A DNA stretch of 64,000 nucleotides from assembly GCA_963675135.1 (NCBI GenBank), contig OY776130.1, positions 62,964,867 to 63,028,866 on the forward strand, given 5' to 3'. The translations under genes and the position numbers were made by a program. Source of the stretch: Galeopsis tetrahit. Lineage: Eukaryota > Streptophyta > Magnoliopsida > Lamiales > Lamiaceae. The notes beneath the pieces are model-generated. The model saw nothing but the letters and a program-made list of their open reading frames with translations. It did no database searches and was not told where the DNA came from. Within the stretch, counting starts at the first letter, position 1; each line of letters opens with the position of its first letter. Below are positions 22,460 through 32,251 of this stretch, one piece after another.

Positions 22460-23285
22460 GTAATTTCATTATGCATGCATTAATTAATTAATTAAAATGC
22501 ACTGATATTTATTTATATATTAATAAAAAATAAGTAATGATTAACTTATTTTGATTCTTAATAAACCGTGTCAAATGTTTTTTTGAAGGGCTAGTCTTGG
22601 TGAGACGTTCACTTATAAAAGAAAATAATATGCCATTAAATTTTTTTTAACAAAATGCAATTAAAAAATCTTTAACAAAATAAATACATGTCTTTTTTTT
22701 TTTTTTTTGAATTACATTAAATACTTGTCAAAATAAATACATGTCTGTTGTTATGTATATTATAAAAAATTATTTACATAAAATATATAAATTAACATAA
22801 AATTTTATATTTAATTTATTATATAAAAACTGAACCTTGCACATCAATCCGAAGTCAGTTGTATATAGATTAATATAGTACTTCCTCAATACTTTATACA
22901 TACAAATTTATTTTTCTCAACAACTCTATTTTATAAAAAAACAAAAAAAAATCGATCTTACCATTAATATTATTGATAAACTTAATATTTCACTTTGTTG
23001 CAATGTAGAATTTTTATGTGTATCTATTTATAAATAAATTTAAAAATTAGTACAATAATTTGATATATATTAAATATGTAAAACAAATATTAATAATAAA
23101 TCAAAAATAAATATCACCGACATCATTAATAAAGAGGGAATAAAAATTTTAAACGCTAATCCAAGGATAGAATTTGAAATTTTTACACTCTATTTCAAGA
23201 GTTGGTCTCCTGTGTGTAGAGTGCATGCACACTAATGCACAGATCAGTCCTTTATATATTAATATTGGCAAAAAATATATCTAAT
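22460..23285. other. AT-rich sequence with possible SINE tail
   Basis: No gene. At about 22692-22725 a poly-T run followed by GAATTACATTAAATAC resembles the complemented tail of the SINE at 56426-56538 and may be a decayed end. The rest is low-complexity AT. Confidence 0.35.
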
Positions 23286-23289
23286 AACT

Positions 23290-23375
23290 GCTGTCCCAAG
23301 CGGTTAATGATTCCTTTTATAAATATGAGATCATGGGTTCGAATCCCATGGTTAACTAAATCTTTTTTTTTTTTC
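23290..23375 (+). repeat. tRNA-like SINE head (second type)
   Basis: TGTCCCAAGCGGTTAATGA resembles a tRNA box A region and GGTTCGAATCC is a perfect box B, spaced about 35 bases apart as in tRNA genes with a variable arm; a poly-T tract follows. It does not fold into a complete tRNA cloverleaf by eye, so a tRNA-derived repeat is more likely than a functional tRNA gene. Confidence 0.5.
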
Positions 23376-23387
23376 TTTAACAAAATT

Positions 23388-23865
23388 ACCACTTTTTAAT
23401 AATAATGGTTACCACTTTTCGTTATCACGTTTCAATAATAATAGTTACCACTTTTCAATAACAAAATTACCACTTTTCAATAATAATAGTTACCACTTTT
23501 CAGTAGTATAAAACAACATTTTTCAATAATAATAGTTATCACTTTTCAGTAGTATGAAACAACACTTTTCAATTATAATAGTTACCACTTTTTAGTATTA
23601 TGAAATTTTTCAGTAGTATGAAACAACACTTTTCAATAATAATAGTTACCATTTTTCAGTAGTATGAAACAACACTTTTCAATTATAATAGTTACCACTT
23701 TTTAGTATTATGAAACAACATTTTTCAATAGTATGAAACAACACTTTTCAATAATAATAGTTACCAATTTTCAGTATTAAAAATTACCATGTGAAGCAAC
23801 ACATTTCACTAATAATAGTTACCACTTTTCAATAATAAAATTACCACTTTTTAATAATAAATAAT
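23388..23865. repeat. minisatellite array
   Basis: About 470 bp of imperfect repeats built from two modules, TTACCACTTTTCAATAATAA and AGTATGAAACAACACTTTTC, alternating with base changes. Reading frames through it are not conserved. Confidence 0.85.
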
Positions 23866-24099
23866 AAAATATTTAAGTAACAAAAATTACATGTAATAAA
23901 AATCATCCTAAATTCATCTCATTGAATGCTCCGGTGAAAAAGCAAACAATATACTTGTAAACAATCGTCATTCTCATCTTCTTTGCGGAACATCCAAAAT
24001 TAATTGAGGTTTATGTCTACAACACGACAGCAACCATGGACACTTTTTCGTACCCTTTTCTGAGCAAAAAGTCATGGAACACTTCCATGTATGTTGTTG

Positions 24100-24303
24100 A
24101 TGCTTTCATGACTCTTCTTCCGTAGAAACATCGAAACATTAAAAATCAATAATTTCCACAATTTCAGAAGTAAACAACCAAGAAATTGAGTCATCGAAAT
24201 TGAAGGAGAATTCTTACGGTTTTCTTTGCGGCCACCATGGTTATGATTTAGAGCTAGGGCTTTTACGCACAAAAAATGAAAGTGAAATCTAGACTTTATA
24301 TAC
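24100..24303 (-). pseudogene. 5' end of a ribosomal protein eL30 (RPL30) gene
   Basis: On the minus strand the first exon reads MVAAKKT (ATG at 24238-24240) and is followed by GTAAG; after an intron of about 80 bp comes KKSHESINN. Together this matches the start of plant eL30 (MVAAKKTKKTHESINN). The expected acceptor AG before the Lys-Lys codons reads GG, and similarity stops after SINN, so only the first 16 or so codons are present. The leader contains AAGCCCTAGC-like sequence common in ribosomal-protein promoters and a TATATAAAG at about 24294-24303. Because intron and promoter are retained this is a captured genomic fragment and not a processed pseudogene. Confidence 0.68.
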
Positions 24304-24789
24304 AAAACTCAAATAAAAGTATGCGGGGTGGACTTGGGTTAGATGTGGATCAGGGTAAAAATAGGGTGCACCAAATATGTTTGGTGTGTATGGTGTATTT
24401 GAGACTTTCCCCTATTTCAATCTCTCTTCTTTAAACTATTTGGTTATAAGTTGATATCCAAGTTTAATATTATCCCCAACAACAATTAATGAGTGACTAT
24501 ATCAAGGGAGATTGACTAATATTGGTGGTGATTTTACAAAAATATTTGAAATAATTGATATGACACATGTATTCCGCTGCTACAATATCGGTAACATAAT
24601 TAAATAATTAAATAAAACATAGGTTACTAAATAAAATATATCATTAATTAACAAAATAAAATAAAATTAAAGGTTATCTTTGATAGAATCAAGCGTGAAT
24701 AAGTTTATTACGCACTAATATAAAATAAAATAATTTATAATTCAAATCATATATAGAGCAAAAAAATTTGAATGAGTGAATGTTACTCT

Positions 24790-25903
24790 TTTTTATTTGG
24801 GAAAATATCAATTTTGGTCATCCAGTTTTACCTCTTTTCATATTTGATCACCCACATTTGATCACTATCAAAATTGGTCACTCACTTATTATATTCTATC
24901 AAAATTGATAATTCCGTTAGTCAATCTGTTATTGACTAACGGAGAAAGAGTTTTGAGCTCAAAATTTTCAAAACATTAAAAACTTCTGATGCATCTTCTA
25001 CAAACTAATGAAACAAACGCAGTAGCAAGAATGAAACATGTGGAACCTACTCGAGCGTGAATACCCATTGAAGAATCTTAGTTTTATCTTATAGATCAGA
25101 AGGAATTCTCATTATATTTATCCGTAATAGGTCAAAAGAATTCTCATGCATCTTGAAATTTTCATTATATTTATTCTTTATTAGAAAGAATTCTCATGCA
25201 TAGTCAAAAAGACCAAAATTGATATTTTTCCAAATTTATATCTCCAATTATTATACAAATTCAATATTGAAAAACAGAGTACAATTGTTAAAAAAAAAAC
25301 AAGAGTACAAAGTTTCATTCTATCTTGAGTTTCTCATTTTCCTGTATAATAAAAAGTAAACCGAGTTTCTCATTTTCCTGTAAAATAAAAAGTAAACCAA
25401 CAACAAATGAATTCATAATTGAGTTAAATAATTATTAAAAACTTACTGAAATTTTTTGACTACCAGCAAAGTTGATTGAATCACGTTCTAAAAAAGTAAA
25501 CCAACAACAAATGAATTCATAATTGAGTTAAATAATTATTAAAAATTTATTGAAATTTTTTTGACTACCCAGCAAGTTGATTGAATCACGTTTGAGAATT
25601 CTTTCTAATCAAGGATAAATATAATGAAAATTCCGCATGAGAACACGTTTCACATGTTTCATTCTTACTACTACGTTTGTTTCATTAGTTTCTAGAAGAT
25701 GCATCAAAATTTTCTAATGTTTTGAAAATTTTGAGCTCAAAACTCTTTCTCCGTTAGTCAATGACAGATTGACTAACGGAATGATCAATTTTGATAGAAT
25801 ATAATAAGTGAGTAACCAATTTTGATAGTGATCAGATGTGGGTGACCAAATATGAAAAGAAGTAAAACTCGGTGACCAAAATTGATATTTTCCCTTTTTA
25901 TTT
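24790..25903. mobile_element. Mutator-like TIR element with 9-bp target duplication
   Basis: The element 24799-25894 starts GGGAAAATATCAATTTTGG and ends with its complement; TTTTTATTT flanks it on both sides (24790-24798, 25895-25903). TIRs of about 200 bp contain the CTAACGGAGAAAGAGTTTTGAG block. It is a close relative, in opposite orientation, of 27361-28500. It has no coding capacity. Confidence 0.92.
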
Positions 25904-27178
25904 CTATGAGATAAAATTGAAAAAAATAAAATGGAAGTAAAACTAAAAATATAATAAAATTGAAAGAAAAAATGAAAGCAAAAAATTAAATAGAAAAGGA
26001 ATGAGAAAAAATTGCAGAAAAAAAAAAAAACAATGAAGAAATTGCTAATAGAAACATCTTCAATTAGTTTATTCTTTGATTTATTCTTTGGTAATGTTAT
26101 ATAAAGATAAAGATGGTGATAAATCAAAAGTTTTGAAATTGATCAAAGCTTCTCACATTCCATTTTGAATTAGTAAGCATTTATAAAATCACCTGAACAT
26201 TTAATAAAAGAGAAATAGTAAGAGAAAATAATATAAAATAAAATAATTCAAATTAAACAAAACTCTTTTTAAAATTATTTATCTGGGTATAATTTAATAA
26301 AAAAGAAAAAGTAAGAGAAGATACAAAAAAAAATAATATAAAGCAAGATAATTCAAATTAAACAAACCTATTTATAAAATTATTTATCTATGGAAAATCA
26401 CCTGAAAATTTAATAAAAGGCAAAAAAATTAATCATACCTCTTTTTAAAAAAAATTAAAAATTATTCAACATCTAAAAATTTAATAAAAGAGAAAAGGTA
26501 AAAATCATTAACCTTCAAAAAAATCACTTGAAAATTTAAATTTAATGAAAGAAGAAAAATAAAAGAAGAAAAGTTGGCAAGACCTATTTTTAAAATTATT
26601 TATCCTTGAAAAATCACCTAAAAATTTAATAAAAAAGAAAAAGAAAGAGAAGATACAGAAAAGTAATATAAAGTAAATAATTCAAAATAAACACATATAA
26701 ATGAGTAAAATTATTTTTTTTGCACAAATATTTAAAATATCATTATAAAATTTATAAATGAGTAATTTTGTAAATAAAATGAAAAAAAATGAAATACCAA
26801 TATTTACAAAATTTACAAAAGGGATCTTCCAGCGTAAAAAATGTATTATTGAGAAGAGAAGAAAATTATATCTAAATTTTTTTTTATAAAATTATTGTTT
26901 GATATAAAATTAAACTAAAATTCGAAAAGTTGTACTATTTCTTTACCCACATCATATTAAAAAATCAAAATTATAAATTCAACATTAAAAAAATCACACC
27001 ATAATCAAAACTTAACAAAAATGGTCCAAATTAAAAAAAAAAAAAAAGATAAAAAACATTAATCATATGAAATTTGACTTTCAATATTGCCCATCTATAT
27101 CACATATGCAAATATATAATTTAGATACTTTTCCTTATGAGAGAAAAATATAGGGCGTAAAAATGATATGAAAACAAT
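25904..27178. repeat. AT-rich region with dispersed roughly 100-bp repeats
   Basis: Units containing CACCTGAAAATTTAATAAAAG, AGAGAAGATACAGAAAA and AATTCAAATTAAACAAA recur at about 26180, 26290, 26390, 26460, 26590 and again at 39375-39640 beyond the CACTA element. No coding potential. Confidence 0.55.
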
Positions 27179-27360
27179 AATCATATAAAATTTGAATTTC
27201 AATATTAAAGTTCAAACATTTGAATAGAGCGTGAAAATATAACAAAATATTAAAAATGATATGAAAACATTAATCATATGAAATTTGAATTTCAATATTA
27301 ACATTCAAACATTTGAATAGAGCGTGAAAATATAACAAAATATTAAAAATGATATGAAAA
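27179..27360. repeat. two tandem copies of a roughly 92-bp unit
   Basis: AATTTGAATTTCAATATTAA...AATAGAGCGTGAAAATATAAC...AAAAATGATATGAAAA appears twice in tandem; a diverged third copy continues at 28501-28640 after the inserted Mutator-like element. Confidence 0.7.
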
Positions 27361-28509
27361 GGGAAAATATCAATTTTGGTCACCGAGTTTTACTTCTTTT
27401 CATATTTGGTCACCCACATTTGATCACTATCAAAATTGGTCACTCACTTATTATATTCTATCAAAATTGATCATTCCGTTATTCAATCTGTCATTGACTA
27501 ACGGAGAAAGAGTTTTGAGCTCAAAATTTTCAAAACATTAAAAACTTTTGATGCATCTTCTAGAAACTAATGAAACAAACGCAGTAGTAAGAATGAAACA
27601 TGTGAAACGCGTTCTCATGCGGAATTTTCATTATATTTATCCTTGATTAGAAAGAATTCTCAAACGTGATTCAATCAACTTGCTGGGTTAGTCAAAAAAA
27701 TTTCAATAAATTTTTAATAATTATTTAACTCAATTATGAATTCATTTGTTGTTGGTTTACTTTTTAGAACGTGATTCAATCAACTTTGCTGGTAGTCAAA
27801 AAATTTCAGTAAGTTTTTAATAATTATTTAACTCAATTATGAATTCATTTGTTGTTGGTTTACTTTTTATTTTACAGGAAAATGAGAAACTCGGTTTACT
27901 TTTTATTTTACAGGAAAATGAGAAACTCAAGATAGAATGAAACTTTGTACTCTTGTTTTTTTTTAACAATTGTACTCTGTTTTTCAATTCTTGGTTTCAT
28001 ATTGAATTTGTATAATAATTGGAGATATAAATTTGGAAAAATATCAATTTTGGTCTTTTTGACTACCCAGCAAGTTGATTGAATCACGTCCCAGAAGATG
28101 CATGAGAATTCTTTCTAATAAAGAATAAATATAATGAAAATTTCAAGATGCATGAGAATTCTTTTGACCTATTACGGATAAATATAATGAGAAATCCTTC
28201 TGATCTATAAGATAAAACTAAGATTCTTCAATGGGTATTCACGCTCGGGTAGGTTCCACATGTTTCATTCTTGCTACTGCGTTTGTTTCATTAGTTTGTA
28301 GAAGATGCATCAGAAGTTTTTAATGTTTTGAAAATTTTGAGCTCAAAACTCTTTCTCCATTAGTCAATAACAGATTGACTAACGGAATTATCAATTTTGA
28401 TAGAATATAATAAGTGAGTGACCAATTTTGATAGTGATCAAATGTGGGTGATCAAATATGAAAAGAGGTAAAACTGGATGACCAAAATTGATATTTTGCC
28501 ATATGAAAA
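27352..28509. mobile_element. Mutator-like TIR element, opposite orientation, with 9-bp target duplication
   Basis: The element 27361-28500 is flanked by ATATGAAAA at 27352-27360 and 28501-28509. It starts GGGAAAATATCAATTTTGG and ends ATATTTTGCC, one base off the perfect terminus. Inside, it is largely the reverse complement of 24799-25894. It inserted into the AT-rich tandem repeat and split it. Confidence 0.92.
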
Positions 28510-28734
28510 CATAATCATAGGAAATTTGTTGACATTCGAACATTTGAAAATCATTATTCCCATCTACTACGTAAATATATAATTTGGATATCTTTCCTTT
28601 TGAGAGGAGCATGAAAATATAACAAAATATTAAAAATGATTAAACTATAAAATATTAAAACGATTAATTAATAAAATATAACTTAATTGATAAGTTTCTA
28701 AAAACACTACAAAAAAAGGGCGTTTTAGAGACGA

Positions 28735-29240
28735 ATTTACCGAAGGATTTTCCGTCGGCCGCAGAGGTTACCGACGGATTTACCGACGGAAAGTCGGTCG
28801 TCCCCTTTTTCGGCGTCAGCTTTTTTTGCCGACGGAATTCAAAAATCCGTCGGCATTGCCGACGGATTTCCCGACGGATTTTCCGTCGGATTTGTCGAGG
28901 GAAATACCGAGGGAAATTCCGTCGGTATTTTAGACAACCCGTTTAACAAACCGGGTCAACATTCCGTCGGTAATTCCGTCGGAAAGAATGAATTAAAATA
29001 ATTATAAAACAAATTAGAATGAATTAAAATAATTATAAAAGAAATTAATTTTTGAATAAATATTGATTTCGAAATTCATATATCGACGGAATATCCGTCG
29101 GCAATTTACCGACGGAATATCCGTCAGTAAAACAAAATATGAATAAAAAAAAATATGATTTCGAAATTCACATATCGACGGAATATCCGTCGGCATTTGA
29201 CCGACGGAATATCCGTCGGCAATTTACCGAGGGAATATCC
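28735..29240. repeat. left subterminal CCGTCGG array of the CACTA element
   Basis: Many CCGTCGG and CCGACGG motifs occur, typically as CCGACGGA...TCCGTCGG pairs separated by 4-12 bases. The section at 29085-29245 repeats a unit CGACGGAATATCCGTCGGC several times. Confidence 0.85.
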
Positions 29241-29244
29241 GTCA

Positions 29245-30200
29245 GTAAAACAAAATATTAATAAAAAAAATATGGGTGGCCGGGGAGGCCCCGACCAGAA
29301 TTTTATTTTCCGACCAAAATTACATTTTCCGAGAGGTTGGGAATGTGAAGAAATTTCGTAAAAAATGTCATTATGTAAAAATTAAAATATTATGTAATGA
29401 AACAATAATATTACATGAAATATTATGTTGGGAATGTGAAGAAATTGACATTGTTTTTATTACATATCCTCATGGTTAAAAAGTATTCTTCAATTCATAC
29501 ACCTGCACCAGTAGTACAATCACATTCCTTGAAAAATACACAAATATAAGATTTATAAAAACTAATGTATGCAATTTGTAAGATGGTTTATACACCTCAA
29601 ACTTCTAGAATTAATTTAAAATATCAAAACTCCTTGAAAAATTATGAAATTGAAACTGTAAGAGCTCCTTGAAGTTTTTAAAGTGTATAAAATTTGTGTA
29701 ACAAGTTTTGGTAGTCGAAGGACTCGTTTTTAAAACAGTGCAGTGCAGTTTATGTAAATGAGTCATAGAGTCAACTAACTTTGAGCATTTTTATAAAATA
29801 CTAAAACATGTTAGAAAATTATGAATTTTAAAAAGTTGGTACATCTTGAAGTATAGAACACATAAAAATTTTGTATCATACAATTTGGGTGCCAGAAAAT
29901 ATTGTTTTGGTTCATTTTCGAAAATCACAGTAGGTAGCTTTTAATTTCAGCTTGAGCAGTTTTGAAAAAGGATTTTATAAAATTATTTATAATAATCAAT
30001 AATCATGAAATAAATATAAGTGGTTCATAACTTGATGTAGTATTTTAATATAAATTTTATAAAAGTTGATTTGGAGCCTATTCTTGTCAGAAAATTTTTC
30101 AAGGAAACAACCAAAAAATTAAAAAAAAAATCGATGTTGAAGTTCAAAATTTTTCAATCTAAACTCAAAATCACTTACGTTGGAGTCGGACCACTTATTA
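29245..30200. other. non-coding internal CACTA sequence
   Basis: AT-rich filler between the left array and the captured gene fragment. GCC GGG GAG GCC CCG at 29279-29295 is an isolated GC-rich spot. No protein similarity seen. Confidence 0.4.
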
Positions 30201-30214
30201 AAACGCCGGAGGAG

Positions 30215-30440
30215 CACAGATTGGGCGGCGGCCATGCTTCACGGTGGAGAGAAATCGGTGCCGAGGGTGGCGGGAATAGGGCCGGTGAGGTAGTTGTCGC
30301 CGATTCTGAGGATTTTGAGGTGGTGGAGGGAGGCGAGGTGGGGGGGAATGGGGCCGAAGAGTAGGGCCGAAGAGTGGTGGAGAAGAGGAAAGTTTGGAAA
30401 GAGTGAAAGAAAACCCTAGGTTGAGGTTTTATATAAGGGC
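30215..30440 (-). pseudogene. captured leucine-rich-repeat gene fragment inside the CACTA element
   Basis: In one minus-strand frame the GC-rich block reads LFGPIPPHLASLHHLK followed by ILRIGDNYLTGPIPATLG, the plant extracellular LRR consensus (L..L..L.L..N.LTG.IP..L). It ends at a stop codon soon after. Upstream on the same strand are an AACCCTAGG-containing leader and a TTATATAAAACC TATA-like sequence at about 30427-30440, then a CCGTCGG array. The source would be an LRR receptor-like kinase or protein; only about 1.5 repeats are present, so the subfamily cannot be told. Confidence 0.65.
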
Positions 30441-30444
30441 TTAT

Positions 30445-30600
30445 TTTCCGTCGGCATGTACAAATACCAACGGATATTCCGTCGGTATTTATCAAATGGT
30501 GAATGTCGACGGACATATATAAATACCGACGGATAATCCGTCGGTATTTTTCAAAAGGTAAACACGGACGGAAAACTAATTCCGTTAGCATTTTGGCGAT
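30445..30600. repeat. internal CCGTCGG array beside the captured LRR promoter
   Basis: TTCCGTCGG, ACGGATATTCCGTCGG and ACGGATAATCCGTCGG motifs, followed by GGCGATTTTTTT. Order and spacers (ATTTATCAAATGGTGAAT) match the array at 34998-35262, so the two share an origin. Confidence 0.75.
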
Positions 30601-30822
30601 TTTTTTTTTTTTTTTAAATAATTCAATTTTTTCTATATACTTACTAAATTACCAAAATATTTTTTAAAAAAATCACAAAATTCATTTCTTCCACATATAT
30701 TAATATATATATTGGTTGTGACTTATATTTATAGTAAATTTAATTTTTATAATTTGTACCTAAATGATAAATAATTAATTAACTTTTATAAAATAAGAAA
30801 TAAATACATTACATTAATTGAA

Positions 30823-32216
30823 TTAATTTTCATCTTCATCGTCTTCATCCTCCTCTTCGTCCTTATCCTCCTCCTCCTCATCATCATCTTCCTCATCCTC
30901 ATCCTCCTCCTCATCCTCATCTTCTTCATTCTCCTCTTCATCCTCATCTTCATTCTCCTCTTCATCCTCTTCTTCATCCCCCTCCTCTTCACCTTCAATT
31001 TCGATTAATTGGGGATTTGCAGCCGTCAAGGGTACAGAAAGATTGAAATCTCCCGTAAAGACTTCAGTTGGAGTCTCTATTTGTTCTGTTTGAAATGGAG
31101 ATTCATCTTCAGTATTTATGTCCTTTTTAGGGACTTCTACCATTGACCTTGCCTTTACTTTGCAAACAGCGTGCCATTCATAACCACGTGGAGCTCACGG
31201 ATATGTGCAGTAGTATACTTGAGATACTTGATGGGCAAATACAAATGGATCATCCCCAACATACGTCCTTTTCGAACTAACATCAACGAGCTTGTACTCC
31301 GGGTGAATTCTTGTTCCTAGATGGCCTGAATCAAACCGATGACACTTGAACAACACTACAGTCTTTGCTGGATATCCTGGATATTCTACTTCGACGACTT
31401 CCCGTAACACCCCAAAGTAATCACTTGCATCTGCATTGTAATTCGCACTGCTAACGCAGACGCCACTATTGGTAGTCCCCTTTGTCGATGCATACCCTGA
31501 CGTATGAAATCTGTAGCCCTTCACAATATAACCGTTGTAAGTCTTTACACAACGTAGTGGTCCCTTGCTGAGATCTCGTAAGAATCGACTGTCTAGAGCG
31601 TTATCCCGTCCCTATACGGCTCAATTAAAAATTAATTAAAATAAATATTAATTTATTTACGTAAAACATAATTAATTAAATGATACTCACATAACGTTCG
31701 AACCATCGGGAAAATTCACGTTGAATACGAGCATCTATATATGCATCTGAGATGTTTGGTTCTGCTCGTCGTAGTTTTTGAGTGTACATCCTAATTCACA
31801 ACATTCAAAAACTTGGTTAATATTAAATGACATAAATGAAGTGGTAGTTAAATAGACGATTTATATATGAAATACTTACTCAATGTATGGCTGAACTTCA
31901 TCACAATTCAATAACACATACGTTTGTGCTATTTCCGCCTCCGAGTTCGTCTCCCAAAATCGTTCAATGGGTTTTCCTATTGGCCGTCCCTTAGACTTGA
32001 ATATGGAGAGCATTCCATCGACCTCTTCACTGATATCGTCAGCGGATGTACCACCGAAGTTACGTGGAGCACTTCTTAACTTTGTGTTGACGTGGTCTTC
32101 AAAGTAATAAGAACAAAACATGTCAACCTCTTCATTCAAATAAGCATTCACAATCGATGCTTCAACGTTTGCCTTTTGTTTAGCATTACGTTTCAAGTTG
32201 TGGAGATACCTGATAT

Positions 32217-32251
<35 letters not shown>

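Noticed and set aside
23290..23375. Functional tRNA gene
   Set aside because: Box A and box B are present, but the acceptor stem does not pair by eye and a poly-T tail of SINE type follows directly.
25714..26127. 137-residue Phe-rich minus-strand open frame
   Set aside because: It begins in the TIR of the Mutator-like element and runs into AT-rich repeat; composition is that of low-complexity DNA.
29014..29361. Open frames reading as MPTDIPSI... and RRNIRRHLTDGISVG
   Set aside because: They are translations of the CGACGGAATATCCGTCGGC tandem motif and are not genes.
30786..30998. Lys/Met/Arg-rich open frame on the minus strand
   Set aside because: It is an out-of-frame reading of the Glu/Asp-rich tail of the TNP2 gene.
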